The notes below the pieces were generated by a model, which was given only the letters and a program-made list of their open reading frames with translations, had not been told where the DNA came from and made no database searches. Both the position numbers and the translations under genes were made by a program. From Chitinimonas viridis (GTDB lineage: Bacteria > Pseudomonadota > Gammaproteobacteria > Burkholderiales > Chitinimonadaceae), in contig NZ_JAUFPU010000004.1 in assembly GCF_030409555.1 (NCBI RefSeq), positions 437,680 through 501,679 of the forward strand: a stretch of DNA of 64,000 nucleotides, in the 5' to 3' direction. Of this stretch, positions 1 through 9,648 are shown piece after piece (the first letter of the stretch is position 1; every line of letters begins with the position of its first letter).

Positions 1-424
1 CGCGATATTCGCGCATTTCCTCGGCATTGAGCTCACAGACAAAGGCCTTGCCGGCCAGTATCAGCTCCTCGGCGTAGGCATACAGGCGGTCGAAATAATC
101 CGACGCCCAGCGCACCTCGCCATCCCAGCTGAAACCTAGCCAGCGCACGTCTTCCTTGAAGGCCAGCGCGTACTCTTCCGACTCCTTCTCCGGATTGGTG
201 TCATCAAAGCGCAGGTTGCATTCGCTGGCGTAGCCCTTGGCTTGGTAGTCTTCCTTGATGCCAAAATTGATACAGATGGCCTTGCAGTGCCCGATATGGG
301 CATAGCCATTGGGCTCGGGCGGAAAGCGGGTAACCGTGCGCTGATGCTTGCCCGAGGCAAGGTCGGCATCGATGATGTTACGGATGAAATTGCTGGCGGC
401 GGGCGCGTTGTTTTCGGTAGTCAT
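1..424 (-). CDS. glnS: Glutaminyl-tRNA synthetase, N-terminal part
   Basis: This is the first 141 codons of a class I aminoacyl-tRNA synthetase that charges tRNA-Gln in the cytosol; the rest lies outside the window. The ATP-binding signature is visible as [11 protein letters not shown], with HIGH at residues 43-46. It is followed by the stretches [13 protein letters not shown] and FSWDG, which are characteristic of GlnS (GluRS-type enzymes differ here). The ATG at 424-422 is preceded by a modest GGA five bases upstream. No eukaryote-like N-terminal extension is present. Identification rests on strong motif recall; only the C-terminal anticodon-binding domains cannot be checked. Confidence 0.96.
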   Translation of the reverse strand, partial: MTTENNAPAASNFIRNIIDADLASGKHQRTVTRFPPEPNGYAHIGHCKAICINFGIKEDYQAKGYASECNLRFDDTNPEKESEEYALAFKEDVRWLGFSWDGEVRWASDYFDRLYAYAEELILAGKAFVCELNAEEMREYR

Positions 425-545
425 TGAATTCCGCAAGGCGTTGATTTTGTGCAATGCGGCGATTTTACCCGATTCGGCGCCCGCACCCCATGTCTCGCTG
501 GATTCATCCTGCTGCCCCGCCATCCAGCCAGCCCCATCAGGCCGG

Positions 546-899
546 TCAGGTTCTGAACATGAAGTACACCGCCCCCAGCAGGCACAGGCCCGCCCAGAGG
601 AAATCCCACTTGAAGGGCTGGTTCATATAGAACACGGCAAAGGGGATGAACACCGTCAGGGTGATCACCTCCTGCATGATCTTGAGCTGAGCCAGGTTGT
701 AGACGGTAAAGCCGATACGGTTGGCCGGCACCTGCAGCAGATACTCGAACAGGGCGATGCCCCAGCTCAGCAAGGCCGCGATATACCATGGCTTGGCCGA
801 CATGTCCTTGAGGTGGGCATACCAAGCAAACGTCATGAACACATTGGAGCACACCAGCAGGACGATGGCCTGCATGCCCGGCGGAATAGCAGTAAACAT
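546..899 (-). CDS. DUF486 (DMT-superfamily-like) membrane protein
   Basis: A 117-residue protein with four predicted membrane helices (about residues 9-27, 38-55, 77-92 and 98-114). It contains the hallmark segments [11 protein letters not shown] near the start and [13 protein letters not shown] in the middle, which place it in the DUF486 family of small drug/metabolite-transporter-like inner-membrane proteins. The biochemical role of the family is not established. It sits upstream of glnS on the same strand with a gap of about 120 bases and may or may not be cotranscribed. Confidence 0.85.
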   Translation of the reverse strand: MFTAIPPGMQAIVLLVCSNVFMTFAWYAHLKDMSAKPWYIAALLSWGIALFEYLLQVPANRIGFTVYNLAQLKIMQEVITLTVFIPFAVFYMNQPFKWDFLWAGLCLLGAVYFMFRT

Positions 900-975
900 A
901 TGCGTGCGACCGGCGTTGGCCGGCGACTCTGATAAAATGGGAAGTTTGAACAGCCGCGAACCTGCCGTCCAGTCG

Positions 976-2085
976 ATGCCCGCCTACCGCCTCCCCTCAC
1001 TGTTGCTCAGTTTGGCCCTGATATCCGGGGCATACGCCGGCGAGGCCGAAGACATAGCCACCAGCCTCAATCGCGGCCAGGCCGACGCTGCCCTGCAAGC
1101 CGCCGACAAGGCGCTGGCAAAAACACCACGAGATGCCCGGCTACGCTTGCTGCGCGGCAACGCCCTGGCACAGCTAGGCCGCAGCGCCGAAGCCATACAG
1201 GTTTTTACCGCGCTGACCAGCGATTACCCCAACCTGCCCGAACCCTATAACAATCTGGCAGCGTTGTATGCCCAGCAAGGCCAGCTCGACAAGGCAAGGG
1301 CCGCCTTGCAGATGGCCTTGCAGACCAACCCAGCCTACGCCACTGCGCATGCCAACCTGGCTGATGTCTATGCCCGCCTGGCGGCCCAGGCCTACGACAA
1401 GGCCTTGCAGCGCGACATCGTGGAACGGCAGAACGGCAGCGCCGCCCCGGTGATCAAGTCCGATGCCCCCAGGCTGGCCCTGGTGCAGGATCTGCTCAGC
1501 CGACCTGCGCCTGGCGGCACGCCGGTACCTGTCGTCGCAGCAGCACGGCCACCAGTGGTGGTCGCTGCAGCCAAGCCTGTAGCCCCACCCGTCACCGTGC
1601 CGCCGGTCGCAACAGCCAGCAAGCCTGTCGCACCGACTACACCAGCCGTGGTTGCACCCGTCCCCGCCAAGCCCGCCGAAGTCAAACCCACGCCGGCCAA
1701 ACCCCTTGAACCCAAGCCCGCCGAGCCCAAGGTGGACGACAGCGCCAACGAGGAACAAGTGGTCAAGGCCGTGCGCGGCTGGGCCGACGCCTGGTCAGAC
1801 AAGCGTGTGCCTGCCTACCTGGCCAGCTATTCGCGCAGCTTCAAGCCTGGCGGCATGAGTCGCAGCGAGTGGGAAAAACAACGGCGTGAGCGTATCGACG
1901 CTGCCCGCAAGATTGAAGTCAAACTGGCCAATATTCGGGTCAAGTTCAGCGATGGTGGCCAGACTGCCACCGTCAGGCTGGTGCAGCGCTACAAGTCCGA
2001 CAAGCTCGACACCTCGACAGGCAAGACCCTGATACTGGAGCGCAATGGTAGCCGTTGGCTCATACGCGAAGAGCGGGTAGGATAA
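976..2085 (+). CDS. TPR-repeat periplasmic protein with C-terminal NTF2-like domain
   Basis: A 369-residue exported protein. The start at 976 gives a clean signal peptide (MPAYRLPSLLLSLALISGAYA); an in-frame ATG at 937 is the alternative. Residues about 25-160 hold tetratricopeptide-type helices (YNNLAALYAQQGQLDKARAAL). A long Pro/Ala/Lys-rich linker at about 180-265 probably spans periplasm or wall. The last about 105 residues form an NTF2-like domain beginning VKAVRGWADAWSDKRVPAYLASY. The gene ends six bases before the L,D-transpeptidase gene, whose C-terminal domain resembles its own, so the two are likely one operon acting on the envelope. No catalytic motif is seen. Confidence 0.8.
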   Translation: MPAYRLPSLLLSLALISGAYAGEAEDIATSLNRGQADAALQAADKALAKTPRDARLRLLRGNALAQLGRSAEAIQVFTALTSDYPNLPEPYNNLAALYAQQGQLDKARAALQMALQTNPAYATAHANLADVYARLAAQAYDKALQRDIVERQNGSAAPVIKSDAPRLALVQDLLSRPAPGGTPVPVVAAARPPVVVAAAKPVAPPVTVPPVATASKPVAPTTPAVVAPVPAKPAEVKPTPAKPLEPKPAEPKVDDSANEEQVVKAVRGWADAWSDKRVPAYLASYSRSFKPGGMSRSEWEKQRRERIDAARKIEVKLANIRVKFSDGGQTATVRLVQRYKSDKLDTSTGKTLILERNGSRWLIREERVG

Positions 2086-2090
2086 ACACC

Positions 2091-3356
2091 ATGCGTCGCT
2101 CCTGGTTCAAGCTGACCGCCTGCCTCGCGGCAGGCCTCTACCTCGCCCCGGCTGCCAACTCCATGCAGTGGCAGCGCCCCACCGTCTCTCCGCTGGCCAG
2201 CCTGCTGGCGCAGAACCCGTTGGCGGCGGCCCGTGGCAATCCCGAGGAGGTCGTGGTAGCCGCACTGACTGCGATACGGCAGAACCGGCTGGACGAAGCC
2301 GGCCGCCTGGTCGACGGGCTGCTGGAGGCCAAACCCAACTATCGCCTGGCCCACCTGCTCAAGGGCGACCTGCTGATGGCCCGGTCGCAACCCCTGGCTG
2401 GTATAGGCAGTGCACCGGTAGTGGACGACAAGCTGGATGATCTGCGCGCCGAGGCCAGCGCCCGGCTTTTGCGCTACCAAGCGCCGCCCCCCGCCCAACA
2501 AGCCATTCCTGCCAATCTGCTGCAATTTGCGCCAGACCAACAATATGCCATCCTGGTCGACGCCGGCCGCGCCCGCATTTATCTCTATCGCAATGACAAT
2601 GGTACGCCGCGCTATGTCCGGGATTTCTACGCCACCATAGGCAAGCTGGGTTTCGACAAGGCCCGCGAAGGCGACCAGCGCACGCCGCTGGGCGTCTATT
2701 TCGTCACCGGCCATATGCCGCGCGAGCAGTTGGACCAACGCTACGGCAAGCGCGCCGAACTCTATGGTGTCGGCGCCTGGCCGTTGAGCTACCCGAATGA
2801 CTGGGACCGCCGCCAGGGCCGCACCGGCAGTGGCATCTGGCTGCACGGCGTGCCCTACGATACCTATAGCCGCGCACCCAAGGCCTCCAACGGCTGCGTT
2901 GCCATGTCCAATAGCGATATCAGCGCGCTCAGTCCCTACCTCCTACCGGGCACCCCAGTCATCATTGCGGGCGAAGTGGAATGGCTGACGCCCTCGGCCT
3001 GGCAAGCCCGGCGCGACGGCGCCCTGGCCCAGGTGGAGGCTTGGCGCCGCGACTGGGAGAGCCTGAATACCCCGCGCTACCTGAGCCATTACGCCAGTGA
3101 CTTCAAGAGCGGCAATGCCGACCTCAATACCTGGCGCGCTCAAAAGCAGGCCGTCAATGCCGGCAAGCAATGGGCCAAGGTCAAGCTGACCGACCTGAGC
3201 CTGTTCGGCTATCCCAGCGCACAAGGCGATCTGCTGCAGGCCAGCTTCATGCAGGACTACCAAAGCAGCAACCTGAACAACCAGATGCGCAAGCGCCTCT
3301 ATATGCGCCAGGAAGCCGGTCGCTGGCGTATCAGCCTGGAAGGCTCAGCAGGCTAA
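2091..3356 (+). CDS. L,D-transpeptidase (YkuD family) with C-terminal NTF2-like domain
   Basis: A 421-residue exported enzyme likely to make 3-3 peptidoglycan cross-links or attach proteins to peptidoglycan in the periplasm. It has an N-terminal signal sequence (residues 1-24), a helical linker region, and then the YkuD domain at about 150-295. Catalytic residues are visible: His252 in IWLHG and Cys269 in SNGCV. The last about 110 residues (VEAWRRDWESLNTPRYLSHYASDF onwards) form an NTF2/SnoaL-like domain related to the end of the upstream TPR protein. The ATG at 2091 lies six bases after the upstream stop; a longer frame reading into the upstream gene is not needed. Confidence 0.9.
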   Translation: MRRSWFKLTACLAAGLYLAPAANSMQWQRPTVSPLASLLAQNPLAAARGNPEEVVVAALTAIRQNRLDEAGRLVDGLLEAKPNYRLAHLLKGDLLMARSQPLAGIGSAPVVDDKLDDLRAEASARLLRYQAPPPAQQAIPANLLQFAPDQQYAILVDAGRARIYLYRNDNGTPRYVRDFYATIGKLGFDKAREGDQRTPLGVYFVTGHMPREQLDQRYGKRAELYGVGAWPLSYPNDWDRRQGRTGSGIWLHGVPYDTYSRAPKASNGCVAMSNSDISALSPYLLPGTPVIIAGEVEWLTPSAWQARRDGALAQVEAWRRDWESLNTPRYLSHYASDFKSGNADLNTWRAQKQAVNAGKQWAKVKLTDLSLFGYPSAQGDLLQASFMQDYQSSNLNNQMRKRLYMRQEAGRWRISLEGSAG

Positions 3357-3381
3357 GCACCCGCCGTCGTTGGCCGTGCAT

Positions 3382-3413
3382 AAAAAAACCGTCCATGGCT
3401 GGACGGTTTTTTT
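3382..3413. terminator. Bidirectional intrinsic terminator
   Basis: A perfect inverted repeat, AAAACCGTCCA with TGGACGGTTTT around a TGGC loop, flanked by A7 on the left and T7 on the right. It lies between two convergent genes (transpeptidase on plus, FabG-type reductase on minus), so it can end transcripts from both sides. Confidence 0.92.
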
Positions 3414-3432
3414 GCTGCCACGACAGTGCCGA

Positions 3433-4173
3433 TCAGATCACCAGACCGCCATCAACCGACAAGACGGCGCCGTTGATGTAACTGGCGTCATCACTGGCCA
3501 GGAAAAGGTAGACCGAGGCGATCTCCTCAGGCTGGGCCAGACGGCGCATGGGCACCTTGTCTTCCATGGCCTGTATCACCTTCTCCGGCATATCCTTGAG
3601 GATGGGGGTGGCAACAAAACCGGGGCAGACGGCATTGGAGCGTATGCCCTTCTTGCCCAGCTCCTTGGCCCAAGTCTTGGTAAAGCCTATCACGCCAAAC
3701 TTGGCGGCAGCATAATTGGTCTGGCCGAAGTTGCCGTACAAGCCCACTACCGATGAGGCATTCAGGATCACACCCGATGCCTGCTCCACCATGGTGTCAA
3801 CCACCGCACGGGTGCAGTTGTAGACACCCTTGAGGTTGATGTCGATAACCCGGTCAAACTGTTCTTCGGTCATCTTGGTCAGCTGGGCATCGGCCACGAT
3901 GCCGGCATTGTTCACCAAGACATCAATACGACCCCACTTGGCCTTGACCCCTGCCACCATCTCGGCAATCTGTGCCTTGTTGGTGACATTGACCACGTAG
4001 CCCACAGCCTCGCCACCAGCTGCGAGGATTTCACTCACCACCGCATCGATACCGGCGGCGTTCAGATCACAGACCACCACGCGAGCGCCTTCCTTGCCGA
4101 AGCGCAAGGCAGTGGCGTGGCCTATGCCACTGGCAGCGCCAGTGACGATGGTAACTTTGCCTGACAAACGCAT
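3433..4173 (-). CDS. FabG/PhaB-type 3-oxoacyl reductase (SDR family)
   Basis: A 246-residue classical short-chain dehydrogenase, cytosolic and NAD(P)H-dependent, probably reducing 3-ketoacyl thioesters (ACP or CoA). The Rossmann motif TGAASGIG is at residues 11-18 and NNAG at 88-91. The catalytic set Ser141, Tyr154 and Lys158 (YAAAK) is complete, and the C-terminal DGG signature is present. The start at 4173 is fixed by GGGAG eight bases upstream; an upstream in-frame start at 4254 would lack a site. It stands alone with a long leader, outside any fatty-acid cluster, so substrate choice (fatty acid, polyhydroxyalkanoate or other) is open. Confidence 0.88.
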   Translation of the reverse strand: MRLSGKVTIVTGAASGIGHATALRFGKEGARVVVCDLNAAGIDAVVSEILAAGGEAVGYVVNVTNKAQIAEMVAGVKAKWGRIDVLVNNAGIVADAQLTKMTEEQFDRVIDINLKGVYNCTRAVVDTMVEQASGVILNASSVVGLYGNFGQTNYAAAKFGVIGFTKTWAKELGKKGIRSNAVCPGFVATPILKDMPEKVIQAMEDKVPMRRLAQPEEIASVYLFLASDDASYINGAVLSVDGGLVI

Positions 4174-4597
4174 AACTTTCTCCCTAAAAGGCTGGCCGCG
4201 TGCAGGGCCGGAAACAGAGCAAAAAAACTGAAAAGACATGGGGAAACGCAGCACCCCTCAGGGGCACTGCGCTTCTGTCTGCTCCATACTTCTTCTTTGT
4301 CTTATCCGGTTGAGCGGCCCTTGCGGCGGCTCTGAGAGACGGTGACCTACCTACATCACCGGCTTGATCGCCCAAAACTGGTTCATGGGCGCACTGAAGA
4401 TGAGCGCGCATGATAGTACGGGTGATCTAGAGCGGCAACTCTAAACGGGTAGTTTCCATCAGAGTCGCCTCCTTGTTTACAAAATGCAACAGTTTTGGCT
4501 TAACGGTATGCCATTGGCTTGGCACTGCCATAAAAACTCAGCATAGCGGCTCTGTCCAGGTGTGCAAACAAGGCCTGAACAGTTTGGCCGGTAGCGC
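4174..4597 (-). promoter_or_regulatory. Long structured leader upstream of the FabG-type gene
   Basis: A 424-base stretch without a long gene. Read on the minus strand it contains an AAGGAGG site preceding a ten-codon open frame (4459-4427), then a hairpin CGGTGA/TCACCG at about 4339-4361, then a strong hairpin of about 15 pairs at 4275-4243 (GAAGCGCAGTGCCCC with its complement, loop TGA). A T7 run (plus-strand A7 at 4221-4227) follows about 15 bases later. This arrangement resembles a regulated 5' leader or attenuator, but I recognise no known riboswitch class in it. Confidence 0.4.
4427..4459 (-). CDS. Possible leader peptide (10 codons)
   Basis: A very short frame reading M-E-T-T-R-L-E-L-P-L then TAG. 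It is reported only because its AGGAGG Shine-Dalgarno, eight bases before the ATG, is the best-looking site in the region and has no longer frame behind it. No regulatory amino-acid run is visible. It may be a leader peptide for the downstream FabG-type gene or chance. Confidence 0.25.
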   Translation of the reverse strand: METTRLELPL

Positions 4598-6202
4598 TTA
4601 CTCCAGGCCCTGGCTGGAGAGGTAATCCTCATAGCCGCCGGTGTAATGCACGTAGCTGCCGTCGCCCCTCAGTTCCAGCACCTGGGTGGCCAGTGACGAA
4701 ACAAACTGGCGATCGTGCGAAACAAATACCAGGGTGCCCTTGAACAGCTCCAGCGCCAAGTTCAGCGACTCGATCGATTCCATGTCCATATGGTTGGTCG
4801 GCTCATCCATGACCAGCACATTGGGTTGCTCCAGTATCAGCTTGCCATAGAGCATACGCCCCTTCTCACCACCGGAAAGTACCCGCACAGCCTTTTTCAC
4901 GTCGTCACCGCTGAACAGCAAGCGTCCGAGGATGCCACGTATCACCTGGTCATCGTCACCAGGGCGTCCCCACTGTTTCATCCAGTCGAACAGGGTGTCA
5001 TCACTGTCGAAATCTTCTTCGTGATCCTGTGCGAAATACCCCACCTGCGCCTTCTCGGCCCACTTGATTGAACCCGAGTCCGGCTTGAGTACGCCGACCA
5101 GCATCTTCATCAGGGTCGATTTACCCACACCGTTGCCGCCTATCACCGCCAGTTTCTGGCCGGCCTCGAATATCAGGTTCAGCCCCTGTATCAGCGGCTT
5201 GTCGAACGACTTGGACAGGTGCTGGGTCTCGAATGCCTGCCTATGCAGCTTGAGCTTGTCGTCAAAATCAAAGCGCACGTAGGGGTTCTGGCGCGAAGAA
5301 GGCTTCACATCGACCATGCCTTCCTTGATCTTGTCGGCCAGCTTGAGCCGGCTGGTCGCCTGGCGTGCCTTGGATTTGTTGGCAGAGAAACGGGCAGCAA
5401 ACACCTGCAGCTCGGCAATCCGCTCCTTGGCCTTGGCATTGGCGCCCAATGCACGCTCGCGCGCCTGGGTGCTGGCCAGCATGTAGTCGTCGTAGTTGCC
5501 GGGGTAAATCTGGATGGTGCTGTAGTCCAGGTCGGCCATGTGGGTACAGACCTGGTTCAGGAAGTGGCGATCATGCGAAATAATGATCATGGTGGAGTTG
5601 CGCTCGTTCAGCGTGTGCTCCAGCCAGCGAATGGTATTGATATCCAGGTTGTTGGTGGGTTCATCCAGCAGCAGCACATCCGGATCACTGAACAGGGCCT
5701 GCGCCAGCAACACCCGCAGCTTCCAGCCAGGCGCCACTTCGCTCATCAGGCCGAAATGCTGGTCGGTCGGGATGCCCGCCCCCAGCAGCAACGCGCCTGC
5801 GCGGGCTTCTGCATCATAGCCACCCATCTCGCCAAACTTCACTTCCAGATCAGCCGCACGCATGTAGTCGTCTTCGGTGGCCTCCGGATTGGCATAGATG
5901 CCATCCTTTTCGTGCATGGTCTGCCACAGCTCGACATGCCCTTGCAGCACCACATCAATCACGCGCTGGTCTTCATAGCCAAATTGGTCCTGCCGCAACT
6001 TGCCCAAGCGCACGCCGGGGTCCAGACTGACATTGCCGGCCGTGGGTTCGAGATCCCCGCCCAGTATCTTCATGAAAGTGGATTTGCCCGAACCATTGGC
6101 ACCAATCAAGCCGTAGCGATTGCCGCCACCGAACTTGACCGACACTTTTTCGAACAGCGGCTTGGCGCCGAACTGCATCGTGATATTGGCGGTGTTGATC
6201 AC
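4598..6202 (-). CDS. ybiT: ABC-F family ATPase YbiT
   Basis: A 534-residue soluble protein with two ABC domains and no membrane helices, the ABC-F layout of ribosome-associated translation factors. The first Walker A (GANGSGKST) is at residues 34-42 and a second (GGNGVGKST) is in the C-terminal half. Signature sequences are [17 protein letters not shown], which is diagnostic of YbiT, and LSGGEKGRM. Both Walker B motifs read DEPTN, and the linker between domains is charged and helical. It matches E. coli YbiT in length and in long identical stretches. It probably acts at the ribosomal E site during translation stress; the gene appears monocistronic. Confidence 0.95.
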   Translation of the reverse strand: MINTANITMQFGAKPLFEKVSVKFGGGNRYGLIGANGSGKSTFMKILGGDLEPTAGNVSLDPGVRLGKLRQDQFGYEDQRVIDVVLQGHVELWQTMHEKDGIYANPEATEDDYMRAADLEVKFGEMGGYDAEARAGALLLGAGIPTDQHFGLMSEVAPGWKLRVLLAQALFSDPDVLLLDEPTNNLDINTIRWLEHTLNERNSTMIIISHDRHFLNQVCTHMADLDYSTIQIYPGNYDDYMLASTQARERALGANAKAKERIAELQVFAARFSANKSKARQATSRLKLADKIKEGMVDVKPSSRQNPYVRFDFDDKLKLHRQAFETQHLSKSFDKPLIQGLNLIFEAGQKLAVIGGNGVGKSTLMKMLVGVLKPDSGSIKWAEKAQVGYFAQDHEEDFDSDDTLFDWMKQWGRPGDDDQVIRGILGRLLFSGDDVKKAVRVLSGGEKGRMLYGKLILEQPNVLVMDEPTNHMDMESIESLNLALELFKGTLVFVSHDRQFVSSLATQVLELRGDGSYVHYTGGYEDYLSSQGLE

Positions 6203-6358
6203 CTGGTACGCTCCTGGTGGGTGTTTTCTTGCACACCCGTCACAAAAATAAAAATCCGCGCATGGCGCGGTACGGCAAAATTGAGTAATTTTATCACATC
6301 AGCACAATCTGACCGTCCGGTGCAATGTCGCTGATCCACCGATAACAAAATACGAGAT

Positions 6359-7849
6359 ATGTTCGATTTCAAAGGCTTGATCGACGCACTGATGCGCCGT
6401 GCCCGTGAGGAGGAGGATTCTGGTCCTTCTGCCACGCGCCTCCTGATCGATCTGCCACGCGACGAAACCCTGGTCGTCCTGACTGAGATCATCAAGGCAC
6501 TGGCGGCGCTCAACCGCAATGCCAAAGTGGGATTGAAGGAGCGCTACCAGGCCGTGCAAGCCTTTGATGACAAGGCCCGTCCCCTGGCGCAGGTGCTGGT
6601 ACGGGTATTCCGGGGCGAAGAAAAGATAGACAGCATCAGCCCCCGCCAGGCCCTGCCCAGCCTGCTGGCCTGCTGGAAGGAGCTGGCCTCGGCCTACAAG
6701 CTGTGCCTCAAACAGCATGCCCAATCCCCCAACAAACGCTTCGCCCAGGATGCCGAGCTGATCACCCTGCGCTCGGTCAGCTACTATGCGCTGCAGGCCA
6801 AATGGGCCTACATGCGTTACTTTGATGCCGAACCAAGGCTATGGCGCAGCCTCAACCGCTTGTACCAGATTGCCGAAGCCGCCGGCTTTGCCAACAAATC
6901 CATGCAGGCCTACCCCGATGCTGAGGCCACCAGCGTCAGCCAGATCTATCGCCACGCCATGCTGCTCAAGCTGGCAGAGCCCGAACGGCGGCGGATAGAG
7001 GAAATTTGGCAGTTGGACCGCTGGCTGCAGCATTGGCAGGAGAAAGTCACGCTGGAAAAAATCATCCGGCCGCGCGACCAGACCTATGCCATCAACCTGG
7101 ATGAAACCCGCCCGCCCATGAAGTTGCGGCGCAATATGGTGGGGGAGCGCTACCGCTATCTTGATACTGAACCGCTGGCGGACTATCTGGCCGAACTGGC
7201 ACTCAATGCCGGCAAGGGCATCTTCCCGGTGGCCATCCCGGTACCTGCCAAGGCCGACCAACCCGCCGTCGCCAGTCTGCTCAGCGACCTGGCCCTGATC
7301 TATTCCCGCGCAGGCCAGACCCGCTCCCGTCGCAGCGAGCGGCGGCACAAGGAACACAGCACCAGTGCTGCACTAGGTCTGAACCGCATCTACCAGCTGT
7401 TGCGCGCCAATGGCGGCGCCCGCGACTGGGAGGAATGGATGCTGGCGGACGAAAGCGCCAACGGCATGGGGGCGCACTACAAGGCCAAGTTCGACGACAA
7501 GCTGGCGGTGTGCGAAGTCCTGGCATTGAAAGACGAGGATGGTGTGTGGCTGGCGGTGGTACGCCGCCTGAACAAATCGCGCGAGGGCCTGGTCAAGGTC
7601 GGTGCCGAGCGGTTGGGCATGCAGCCCACACCGGTGATGCTGGAGGACAACGGCCAGAGCCTGCCAGCGCTCTACTGCGCCGAGTCGCCACACGGCCGGA
7701 TACTGCTGATGGGGCGCGACAAGCACCATAAAGGTGGGCTCTACACGCTCTCATCCGGTAGCAAGCGCTACCAGATCACGCTGGGTGCGGCCATTGAAAC
7801 CCTGCCCGACTACATCATCAGCAGTTTCAGCGTCACCGCCAAGGGCTGA
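6359..7849 (+). CDS. Hypothetical protein with degenerate PilZ-like motifs
   Basis: A 496-residue cytosolic protein with no signal or membrane segment. Most of it (residues 1-310) is helical and not recognisable by eye. In the C-terminal third it carries an arginine cluster, R324-x3-R328 and R325-x3-R329, and then D364-E-S-A-N-G369. Together these fit the RxxxR...(D/N)xSxxG pattern by which PilZ domains bind cyclic di-GMP. FimW-type cyclic-di-GMP receptors are large proteins of this kind, but homology cannot be shown here. A diguanylate cyclase gene is convergent just downstream, which fits a cyclic-di-GMP role. Treat the function as a hypothesis. Confidence 0.5.
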   Translation: MFDFKGLIDALMRRAREEEDSGPSATRLLIDLPRDETLVVLTEIIKALAALNRNAKVGLKERYQAVQAFDDKARPLAQVLVRVFRGEEKIDSISPRQALPSLLACWKELASAYKLCLKQHAQSPNKRFAQDAELITLRSVSYYALQAKWAYMRYFDAEPRLWRSLNRLYQIAEAAGFANKSMQAYPDAEATSVSQIYRHAMLLKLAEPERRRIEEIWQLDRWLQHWQEKVTLEKIIRPRDQTYAINLDETRPPMKLRRNMVGERYRYLDTEPLADYLAELALNAGKGIFPVAIPVPAKADQPAVASLLSDLALIYSRAGQTRSRRSERRHKEHSTSAALGLNRIYQLLRANGGARDWEEWMLADESANGMGAHYKAKFDDKLAVCEVLALKDEDGVWLAVVRRLNKSREGLVKVGAERLGMQPTPVMLEDNGQSLPALYCAESPHGRILLMGRDKHHKGGLYTLSSGSKRYQITLGAAIETLPDYIISSFSVTAKG

Positions 7850-7873
7850 CTCAGCCCGCACCGCCCACAGCCT

Positions 7874-9604
7874 TCACGCCTGATCGGGCCAGACCACCAG
7901 GCGGTTGCGGCCGCCATGCTTGGCACCATAGAGCGCCTTGTCCGCCCGGCTGATCAAGATGTCCAGGCTCAGGCCGGGCTCCCATGCGGCCAAGCCAAAG
8001 CTGGCCGTCATGCCGATAGGGCCAGCCGGCGTCACGATGCTGATCGCCGCGATGGCCAAACGTAGCCGCTCGGCCACTGCAATGGCCGCCGCCAACGGCG
8101 TGTCCGGCAGCAAAGCCACAAACTCCTCGCCACCGAATCGGGCCAGGATATCGACCTCCCGCAATACGCCAGTGGCCGTACGCGCCAACAGACGGATTGC
8201 TTCGTCGCCGGCCTCATGGCCATGCTGGTCGTTAATGCGCTTGAAGTGATCGATATCGAAGATCATCAGCGCCAAAGGGGCAGGCTGCCGCTCCAGTCGC
8301 ACCAGCTCTATGGCGCTACGCTCATGCAGGGCACGGCGGTTCAGCAAGCCGCTGAGGCTGTCGGTATGTACCAACTCCTCCAGCCTTGCCACCAGTCGCT
8401 GCCGCTCTTCCAGTGAGGTAAACAGATGGCGATTGGCCACATCCAGTGCCTCTGTGCGCTTCGCTACCTGCTCTTCCAGCGATTCATTCAGCGCCTGCAG
8501 CTTGCCCTGCTCCGCCTTGAGCGCGTCCACCAGATGCCTGAACGAGCCCGCCAGTTGTGCTGTCTCGACAAAGGTGGATGAGGTCGGGATCTGCGCATTC
8601 ATCTCGCCCCCACGCAAACGGTCTGCCACATGGCTGAGCTGATGCAAGGGCTGGGCGATGCGCCTGGCCAGCCACAGGCCAAACAAGGCAAACAGTACCG
8701 CCATGGCCGCCCCGATGGCCCGCACCATATCCTGCATCTGCCTGACTGGTGCATAGGCTTCCTGCGCCGCCTGGCGAGATACGATGGACCACCCCAGACC
8801 AGCGTACTCGTCATAGCCACGGGTCTTCACCAGGGTGGTCACATAGTCCTGGCCATCCGGCCAGCGCAGCAACTGTCCGCTACCGGTCGCGGCCGCATCC
8901 AGATTGACCGGCAACAACACCCCCGCCCTGCCCTGCGGCGCCAGCAGCGTCTGGCCCTCCCTGTTCAACACAAAGGTCTCTACGCCGCTGGCGCGCCTGC
9001 TGGCCGTGAATACATGCTGCTCAATATCGCGTGCCCACTCCCAGGACAAATGCACACCCAGCACGCCGCGCAGGTGGCCAGTGGTGCCAAACACCGGTGC
9101 CGCCACATCAACAAAGCGCAGGGGCTCGCCGGAGGCAGGTGGCGGCAATATCTTGGCCAGCAGCTTGGCCTCATGCACGTCCCCCACGAACGGCCCTTGC
9201 TTACCGCTGATAAACCATGGCCGGGCAGCAACATTCGCGCCCTCCAGTATGCCGTCGGCCGAATAGACCACCTTGCCATCCACATCGGCAAAGCCTATCC
9301 AGGCGATCTTGATATCGTTGCGCCGCAGCTTCTCCAACAGGAAACGATTGTCCGCCACCGCCGTGTCCGAATCACGCATCTGTTGCAGACTGGCCAGCAG
9401 CTCCACCGTGCGCAATCGATCAGCCAGGCCGGCATCCAGCCGTGCCCGCATCTGGTCGGCCAGCTCGGTCAGGCTGGTGCCGATATCCTGCCGCAGGGCA
9501 TCAGCCGTCAAGCGGCCCAGCAAGGCCGAGAGCAATACCGCCATCAGTACCGAGACTGCGGCAAAAGCCAGCGTCAACGTAGCCTGCAGCGATAAACGCG
9601 GCAT
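7874..9604 (-). CDS. Cache-HAMP-GGDEF diguanylate cyclase
   Basis: A 576-residue inner-membrane sensor. A membrane helix at about 10-32 is followed by a periplasmic dCache-like sensor to about residue 275, a second helix at about 280-300, HAMP, a coiled coil, and the GGDEF domain. The catalytic motif GGEEF is at 491-495, and the product-inhibition site RxxD (REVD, 482-485) lies at the usual five-residue distance, so it should make cyclic di-GMP under feedback control. The ATG at 9604 is chosen over 9622 because AGGGG sits seven bases upstream of it and the first has no site. Confidence 0.92.
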   Translation of the reverse strand: MPRLSLQATLTLAFAAVSVLMAVLLSALLGRLTADALRQDIGTSLTELADQMRARLDAGLADRLRTVELLASLQQMRDSDTAVADNRFLLEKLRRNDIKIAWIGFADVDGKVVYSADGILEGANVAARPWFISGKQGPFVGDVHEAKLLAKILPPPASGEPLRFVDVAAPVFGTTGHLRGVLGVHLSWEWARDIEQHVFTASRRASGVETFVLNREGQTLLAPQGRAGVLLPVNLDAAATGSGQLLRWPDGQDYVTTLVKTRGYDEYAGLGWSIVSRQAAQEAYAPVRQMQDMVRAIGAAMAVLFALFGLWLARRIAQPLHQLSHVADRLRGGEMNAQIPTSSTFVETAQLAGSFRHLVDALKAEQGKLQALNESLEEQVAKRTEALDVANRHLFTSLEERQRLVARLEELVHTDSLSGLLNRRALHERSAIELVRLERQPAPLALMIFDIDHFKRINDQHGHEAGDEAIRLLARTATGVLREVDILARFGGEEFVALLPDTPLAAAIAVAERLRLAIAAISIVTPAGPIGMTASFGLAAWEPGLSLDILISRADKALYGAKHGGRNRLVVWPDQA

Positions 9605-9648
9605 CTTGACACCCCTATCCATACCGAAAGCGACGCGCCACCATCACG

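Noticed and set aside
721-975. Longer start of the TPR protein at 721
   Set aside because: It would run antisense through the DUF486 gene and bury the obvious signal peptide that starts at 976.
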